A stretch of 64,000 nucleotides of DNA from Maylandia zebra (taxonomy: Eukaryota; Chordata; Actinopteri; Cichliformes; Cichlidae). A program made the position numbers and the translations under genes. Below the pieces are notes generated by a model, which saw nothing but the letters and a program-made list of their open reading frames with translations, was not told where the DNA came from and ran no database searches. Shown here piece by piece: positions 60,601 through 64,000 of this stretch (positions within the stretch are counted from its first letter, which is position 1; each line of letters starts with the position of its first letter). Where the stretch lies: the NCBI RefSeq assembly GCF_041146795.1, contig NC_135183.1, positions 8,629,340 through 8,693,339 of the forward strand, written 5' to 3'.

Positions 60601-62554
60601 TCAGGTGGACAATCAGTGTATCGCCCTCCTCAGCCATCAACAGAGGTCCGAGGTAACCCAGCCATTCTGCTTTTGTCAACTCTGTCCTGTAGGTGGCGTC
60701 GCTGTACTGCTTATAAACAGCCTTCTTGTAGGTTGAGCCGATACGCTGCGGACCGCTCTTTAAAAAGACGGAGGCTTCTCTGTTGAGGGGTTCAGGCAGA
60801 GATGCATGAGAGTGGTTTTGTGTATGTGTCCTTATGTAAGTTAAAACACGTAAAGCTTCTAGAGAGACTGAGTGTCTCTAACACTCTTTTTTCCGCAAAT
60901 GACATCATGGGTCAGATTTACTAAAAGGTTAAGGTCCCAATGGCAAAAATGCGCAGGATCTTTCTTCCTGAAATAGCACCGCAAATGAGATAAGAGAGGG
61001 GAAGCTGGAAAAGAATCTATATGTTTGATATATGCTTATGCTTTGATATATATGAATAAAATAAAATATATGAGACTGGAGCGCGATTTATCCAAGAGAA
61101 AGGCTGCACTTTGGCGAACACTTCCCAAATACACCGAAATCTGTAATAAGATATATGATGTGTAGAAGAACATAAAACACAATTGAGTGCTAATGATGAT
61201 ACTGTTAGTAAGTGCTCAACTGCGTGACTGTGCGCATCGAGTAACGAGACCGTTCTCACTCCCACAGCATAACGTACCAACGCGTCGGGGTGACAACGTG
61301 TTGAGTAACACCGTTACGCGCGCTGTGTGAGGCTGTGCGTAGAGATGCATATGAAAAGCCTGCTATGTAGGCTATTGCAAGATGTAGACATTAATCTTTG
61401 GGGTCCTATGGACTAGAAAAGCGCTATACAAATGCAGGCCATTTACCATTTAATCCAACACACTCATACATTCCCCGACAGACATTTCAATATGTGATAT
61501 AACAGCGGTGACATAGAGAAGTAAAGAAAGACAGAAAAAAATACAGAGTGACTGTCGAGGAAAGACATGCAGAGACGTTTTATTGGGTAAAAATGTCAGA
61601 CTTCAAACTTATCAGCTCACTATAAAAAGTAACTTGGCTAACAGTAAAACAACGTATACACAACTCTTTTGTATACGTGTGAAGTTCAGATCAGCTCGAT
61701 TCTCATCATTTCGTAACAAGCCCAGTAGGTTTTCATAGAGGAGCACAACTGAGATTCTGGGAATAAGAAAGGGTTACGGGACAGATTAAAAATTTTCACA
61801 CTGCTCTAACAGCTCCAAGCCTTCCTCTCGCTCCAAATGAATAACACTTAATGAATCAATTTTGCATGATTCGTTTAAATATTAAATAAAGAAAAAAAAA
61901 GCACCGGGCAAAGTTCACGCTCCACCTCTATAATAAATAATAAGTAGTTTTTTATCACCAAAAACTGATTTTATGCTGATAAGTCTGGTCCTGTGACTAC
62001 AAGATGAAGCACGTGTACCAACACTGTGATGGTACACGTAAAGAACCAATAACCCATGACAGTGATTCAGCATGAGCAACACCAGGATACCAAATTATCC
62101 AAGAAGTACATTTATAAATATATAGTTGCCATTTTTTCATCACAGTGTCTTCATATTAACTTATATATTGTCATATGCAGTGCAATGCGTTCAGTAGGCT
62201 ATAACTGTGTTCTTATATTAGTATCTGCTGACCATATGTGATCATTCCTGTTTGTCAATTGCTGTTGAAGCAAATATTAACATGTCGTGTTGGGGGGGGG
62301 GGGGGGGGGGGTTAATTGTACCCATTTTGATTCTTTATTTCATATTGATTTATGACTCTGTGATAAAATGGAAAATGTATCGTGCGCACTTACTCATCGT
62401 CCTGGATTGAGCGGTTTTGGATGATGTTCATCCCAGTTGGAGCATAGTTCCACGACACCTCTTCTATCTTTAGAAAGTACTCTCGTCTCATCCCGGAAAC
62501 ACATGTTACCACACAAAACAACAGCAAAACAGCCCTTAAATCCAGCCTCAGCAT
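48855..62554 (-). CDS. cp: Ceruloplasmin, secreted multicopper ferroxidase (24 coding exons, complete)
   Basis: Ceruloplasmin is a plasma multicopper oxidase that oxidises Fe(II) to Fe(III) for loading onto transferrin. Coding exons on the minus strand: 62554-62394, 60779-60535, 60440-60228, 59968-59795, 59653-59562, 58445-58283, 58191-58053, 57963-57824, 56746-56606, 56519-56475, 56373-56159, 55610-55460, 55308-55096, 53615-53402, 52867-52728, 52531-52403, 52182-52076, 51991-51936, 51837-51766, 50289-50198, 50090-49951, 49867-49811, 49073-48968, 48880-48855. All introns are GT-AG; the sum is 3231 nt, 1076 residues, close to the roughly 1065 of mammalian ceruloplasmin. Three duplicated domain pairs are visible from recurring motifs such as SGLIGPL and FIESNKMH. 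Trinuclear ligands are H124/H126, H184/H186, H1005/H1007 and H1048/H1050; type 1 sites are complete in domain 2 (H299, C342, H347, M352) and domain 6 (H1002, C1049, H1054, M1059). Domain 4 has I661 and S704 in place of His and Cys. There is no C-terminal hydrophobic segment, which argues against hephaestin. Assembled by eye, without RNA evidence. Confidence 0.93.
49182..49745 (+). repeat. Pyrimidine-rich repeat in cp intron 22
   Basis: Begins TGTCATGGTTCTGGG, like the end of the element at 7324-8728, and has the same T/C-rich, TGTGTT-rich texture. It fills most of the intron between cp exons 23 and 22. The three overlapping open frames here are low-complexity. Confidence 0.4.
49951..50090 (-). 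CDS. cp: cp coding exon 21: domain 6 copper-binding His cluster
   Basis: Encodes [19 protein letters not shown] and [12 protein letters not shown]1002 is the type 1 ligand of domain 6; H1005 and H1007 are trinuclear ligands. The intron-exon junction at the start of this exon (about 50115-50063) has a near-identical inverted copy in intron 13 at 54036-54088. Confidence 0.92.
50491..50791 (-). repeat. tRNA-derived SINE (family 2) in cp intron 19
   Basis: Same family as 37663-37971: shares GGCAGACTGATAGATGTGAG-type body, CCAACACCAGTAGGCGGTAA and GAACCGGCAACCTTCCGGTT (B-box complement). It is in the same orientation as cp. Confidence 0.8.
53402..55308 (-). CDS. cp: cp coding exons 13-14: domain 4, degenerate type 1 copper site
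   Basis: Exon 13 (55308-55096) and exon 14 (53615-53402) flank the 1480-bp intron 13. Exon 13 reads [16 protein letters not shown], where the copper His expected after the Asp-hydrophobic pair is Ile (codon ATC at 55207-55205, residue 661). Exon 14 reads [15 protein letters not shown], where the expected Cys is Ser (codon TCT at 53598-53596, residue 704). The other two ligand positions, H709 and M714, remain. Exon 14 then enters domain 5 with [14 protein letters not shown]. Confidence 0.88.
54025..54099 (+). repeat. Inverted copy of the cp exon 21 splice junction, between direct repeats
   Basis: 54036-54084 on the plus strand is identical over 49 bases to the minus-strand sequence 50115-50067, which spans the end of intron 20 (GTTTGTGTGCAG) and the start of exon 21 (CCATCAATGG). 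After one mismatch, three more bases agree. The 14-mer CTGTCACAAATCAA flanks it on both sides (54025-54038 and 54086-54099). It lies in cp intron 13 antisense to the gene. Confidence 0.95.
56475..56519 (-). CDS. cp: cp coding exon 10: 45-nt exon in domain 3
   Basis: A short exon encoding [15 protein letters not shown], the loop between the first and second halves of domain 3. The acceptor is CTCTTCAG and the donor a strong GTAAGT. It is the smallest internal exon of the gene. The next intron is only 101 bp, and the exon 11 acceptor (GTGAGTAG) has a poor pyrimidine tract, so this is the part of the model most open to correction or alternative splicing. Its 45 nt are a multiple of three, so skipping would keep the frame. 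Confidence 0.75.
57059..57322 (+). mobile_element. Candidate solo LTR in cp intron 8
   Basis: 264 bp beginning TGTAACG and ending CGCTACA, i.e. TG...CA with a short inverted repeat, with GTAT on both outer sides (57055-57058 and 57323-57326). A GC-rich stretch and a poly(A) signal AATAAA (about 57262) precede the end, as in an R-U5 region. No internal retroviral sequence or second LTR is present. Antisense to cp. Confidence 0.5.
57567..57720 (+). repeat. Compound TG/CGTG microsatellite
   Basis: (TG)n to about 57634, then GCGTGCGTGCGT and TTCGTTCGTG variants, then (TG)n again to 57720. On the cp transcript this is a CA-rich tract starting about 100 nt after the exon 8 donor. Open frames on both strands across it are artefacts. 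Confidence 0.95.
58053..58445 (-). CDS. cp: cp coding exons 6-7: domain 2 type 1 copper site
   Basis: Exon 6 (58445-58283) and exon 7 (58191-58053) are separated by a 91-bp intron. They encode [10 protein letters not shown] and [14 protein letters not shown]. Together these give a complete blue-copper ligand set: H299, C342, H347 and axial M352. As I recall, human ceruloplasmin has Leu at this axial position, so Met here should make a conventional type 1 site. Exon 7 continues into domain 3 with [14 protein letters not shown]. Confidence 0.9.
58740..59345 (+). pseudogene. LINE reverse-transcriptase C-terminal fragment in cp intron 5
   Basis: Plus-strand frame (59007-59342) reading [40 protein letters not shown] and [16 protein letters not shown] residues, the typical end of an RTE/L2-type polyprotein (…GLETW…[10 protein letters not shown]…YGHV.R). 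Antisense to cp, truncated at both ends. Confidence 0.75.
60228..60440 (-). CDS. cp: cp coding exon 3: second trinuclear copper His pair
   Basis: Holds the linker [15 protein letters not shown] and then [15 protein letters not shown], followed by [11 protein letters not shown]. The YHSH motif (H184, H186) is the second HxH pair of the trinuclear cluster. Acceptor CTCCTCAG, donor GTACAT. Confidence 0.92.
60535..60779 (-). CDS. cp: cp coding exon 2: first trinuclear copper His pair
   Basis: Carries [12 protein letters not shown] and [14 protein letters not shown], standard domain 1 blocks, then [11 protein letters not shown]. The two histidines of HPHG (H124, H126 by predicted precursor numbering) match the first HxH pair that binds the trinuclear copper cluster in this family. 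The acceptor is CAACAG and the donor GTGAGA. Confidence 0.92.
61385..61450 (+). repeat. SINE-type tail
   Basis: GGACTAGAAAAGCGCTATAC followed by AAATGCAGGCCATTTACCATT, the recurring 3' end of fish short retroelements. It lies in cp intron 1. Confidence 0.45.
62292..62311 (+). repeat. G20 homopolymer in cp intron 1
   Basis: Twenty consecutive G on the strand opposite the cp transcript, about 85 bp after the exon 1 donor. It could form a quadruplex on the non-transcript strand; the length may be affected by sequencing error. Confidence 0.9.
62394..62554 (-). CDS. cp: cp coding exon 1: start codon and signal peptide
   Basis: The ATG at 62554 opens a 53-codon exon. The first 21 residues form a signal peptide: short basic start, then a hydrophobic core LLLFCVV, with likely cleavage after VSG. 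The mature N-terminus runs into [16 protein letters not shown], the typical start of a ceruloplasmin domain (xWxYAP). The donor is GTAAGT with two bases of the last codon left over; exon 2 supplies the third, giving an acidic run DDEE. Intron 1 is the longest in the gene, about 1.6 kb. No upstream in-frame ATG is needed, since this one gives a good secretory signal. Confidence 0.9.
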
Positions 62555-62730
62555 TTTTGTCCAAAATAAAAGCTGACAGTGGTGATAATGATAATGATGA
62601 CTCTTGGTTTTATTTGAATTATTATTAATACTCTCGCAGAACTTGAAGATAAAGACCCACGGCGCAGAGAATTAAAAGTCTTGGATGTTTGTCAACCAGT
62701 GTGTCTCAGCGACGTTTAAAGCTCTGTGTC

Positions 62731-62736
62731 TTTATA
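62731..62736 (-). promoter_or_regulatory. TATA box of cp
   Basis: TATAAA on the minus strand, 177 bp before the cp ATG. Transcription would start near 62700-62708, giving a 5' UTR of about 150 nt with no obvious intron. Just downstream, about 62686-62697 reads GGTTGACAAACA on the minus strand, which resembles a forkhead (FOXA-type) site and would suit liver expression; the factor assignment is inference. Confidence 0.55.
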
Positions 62737-62939
62737 CTGCGTCAGATGACTCGCAGGCTGAGGTCAGCCAAGCAGGACCGAGGGGTCACTGACCATCAGA
62801 CTGCCAGGTGTTCGATCAGCAGGCGAGACTTGCATAAGAACACAAACAGTTTTGTTCTCGTAAATCCAAACACCAAGAGATTAGTCTTAACCTTCATCAT
62901 TTACTCCCTTGTAGATTTTCACTACAGCTCAAAATAAAG

Positions 62940-63665
62940 TTTTTAAAAATCAACATCGTTCGTTTAAGAATCCAAAGATTCTTATCTGTGTCAAATCGGA
63001 GTTTTTTTTCTGTTCAGCAAAAAAGTCCAGTGACGTTATATTTAGCCAATTACGTAAAAGTGGACTTTTGAGTAAATGTTTGATTTTAAATGCAAGGGGT
63101 TAAATGTTGAAAACGACCTTGTGTCACAACCAGATTCATTTCACTGAGCCAATAAAGATGTCTCTGTGTTTGGGTTCATTACTTGTGCGTTTACTTTGCT
63201 AAAAGTCAGTTTATGATAATTAATTAATACTATTCCTAATTTATCTTTGTGTAAAGGTTCTCAGAACAAGGAGAAAACGGTCGCTGTGCACACAGTTTAG
63301 GGAGGGGACACTGCTAAAAAAAAATGAGCACCAATTTGCATGGCTCTCAGGGTTAAAGGCAACAATTACTCAATCTGATAAATATCAGTATCAGTCAACT
63401 CTGGAAACTCTAGTACTCAGTACTCACTAGTATTGATTACAACACACCACAGGAGCTGCACACAAAAAAATCCACATTTTGACCTCAAAGGACATGATTG
63501 CATTTGCGTCTGGGATATTTCCCCTCTACAGAAGCAACAGTTTGATTTTTTGTTTTGTTTTTAAATAATAAAAAAACTCTGGATGCATACATATAAAACA
63601 GAAATTGTTCGTTTTTATTCAAGGCAGCACAAACAAACCATACATTATAAAAATATGCCACTAAA
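62940..63665. other. Sequence upstream of cp, no gene recognised
   Basis: AT-rich, with no motif-bearing frame. It would contain the distal promoter of cp. Confidence 0.45.
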
Positions 63666-63668
63666 ATA

Positions 63669-63792
<124 letters not shown>

Positions 63793-64000
63793 GTTTGTTA
63801 ACACTGGACTAGCATCTGAGAAACATTAAGACAACAATTTACAACAAAGTATACTGAAAATTAAAATAGATGTAAAAACATACACGCACACACACACACA
63901 CATGCACAAAAAGAAAACCGGCTTGTGTTGCATGTGTGATCCAACACACTGCAAGTCCTGGGACCACAAAAATAAAATTAGACATAAAGGGCACATCACT

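Noticed and set aside
48855..62554. Hephaestin or hephaestin-like gene instead of ceruloplasmin
   Set aside because: These have a C-terminal transmembrane helix; the last exon here ends KPKKSGIFG-stop and no hydrophobic exon follows before the poly(A) signal.

Overview
This window is animal nuclear DNA, almost certainly from a teleost fish. It holds one complete protein-coding gene, which I call ceruloplasmin (cp), on the minus strand at about 48.7-62.7 kb. The rest is AT-rich non-coding DNA dense with fish-type repeats: LINE ends, Tc1/mariner, hAT and PIF/Harbinger remnants, tRNA-derived SINEs, CA/TG and TA microsatellites. Several repeats look like families I recall from cichlid and other percomorph genomes; that species-level guess is inference only.

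cp could be assembled exon by exon by reading the minus strand: 24 coding exons, every intron GT...AG, phases agreeing throughout, total 3231 nt (1076 codons plus stop). The product has a signal peptide, six cupredoxin-like domains, all eight trinuclear copper-cluster histidines, and no C-terminal membrane segment. That fits secreted ceruloplasmin better than hephaestin. A TATA box lies about 180 bp before the ATG and a poly(A) signal about 120 bp after the stop.

Layout. 0-1 kb: 3' part of a LINE-like repeat. 2.0-3.1 kb: LINE fragment and Tc1 remnant. 3.1-7.3 kb: nothing recognised. 7.3-8.7 kb: unclassified element with a nested PIF/Harbinger copy. 10.25-11.4 kb: truncated L2-like LINE with an intact 3' reading frame. 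12.4-12.7 kb: hAT MITE with perfect target duplication. 18.9-19.6 kb: Tc1. 20.2-21.2 kb: hAT element with a BED finger. 22.1-24.6 kb: retroelement 3' ends and a SINE-like repeat. 24.9-25.7 kb: hAT element with a BED-finger exon. 26.5-37 kb: LINE, Tc1, SINE and hAT remnants. 37.7 kb: SINE. 40.2-41.6 kb: Tc1. 42.8-44.3 kb: hAT element with the same ends as the 20 kb copy but a THAP finger inside. 46.2 kb: SINE. 47.2-48.4 kb: second LINE reverse transcriptase. 48.7-62.7 kb: cp, with a LINE fragment, SINE, solo LTR candidate and long CA/TG tract in its introns. 63.7 kb: long TA tract.

Most notable: cp has lost the type 1 copper ligands of domain 4 (His to Ile, Cys to Ser) but carries a full Met-type site in domain 2; an intron of cp holds a 49-bp inverted copy of one of the gene's own intron-exon junctions between 14-bp direct repeats; and two hAT elements share both ends but have different zinc-finger exons.
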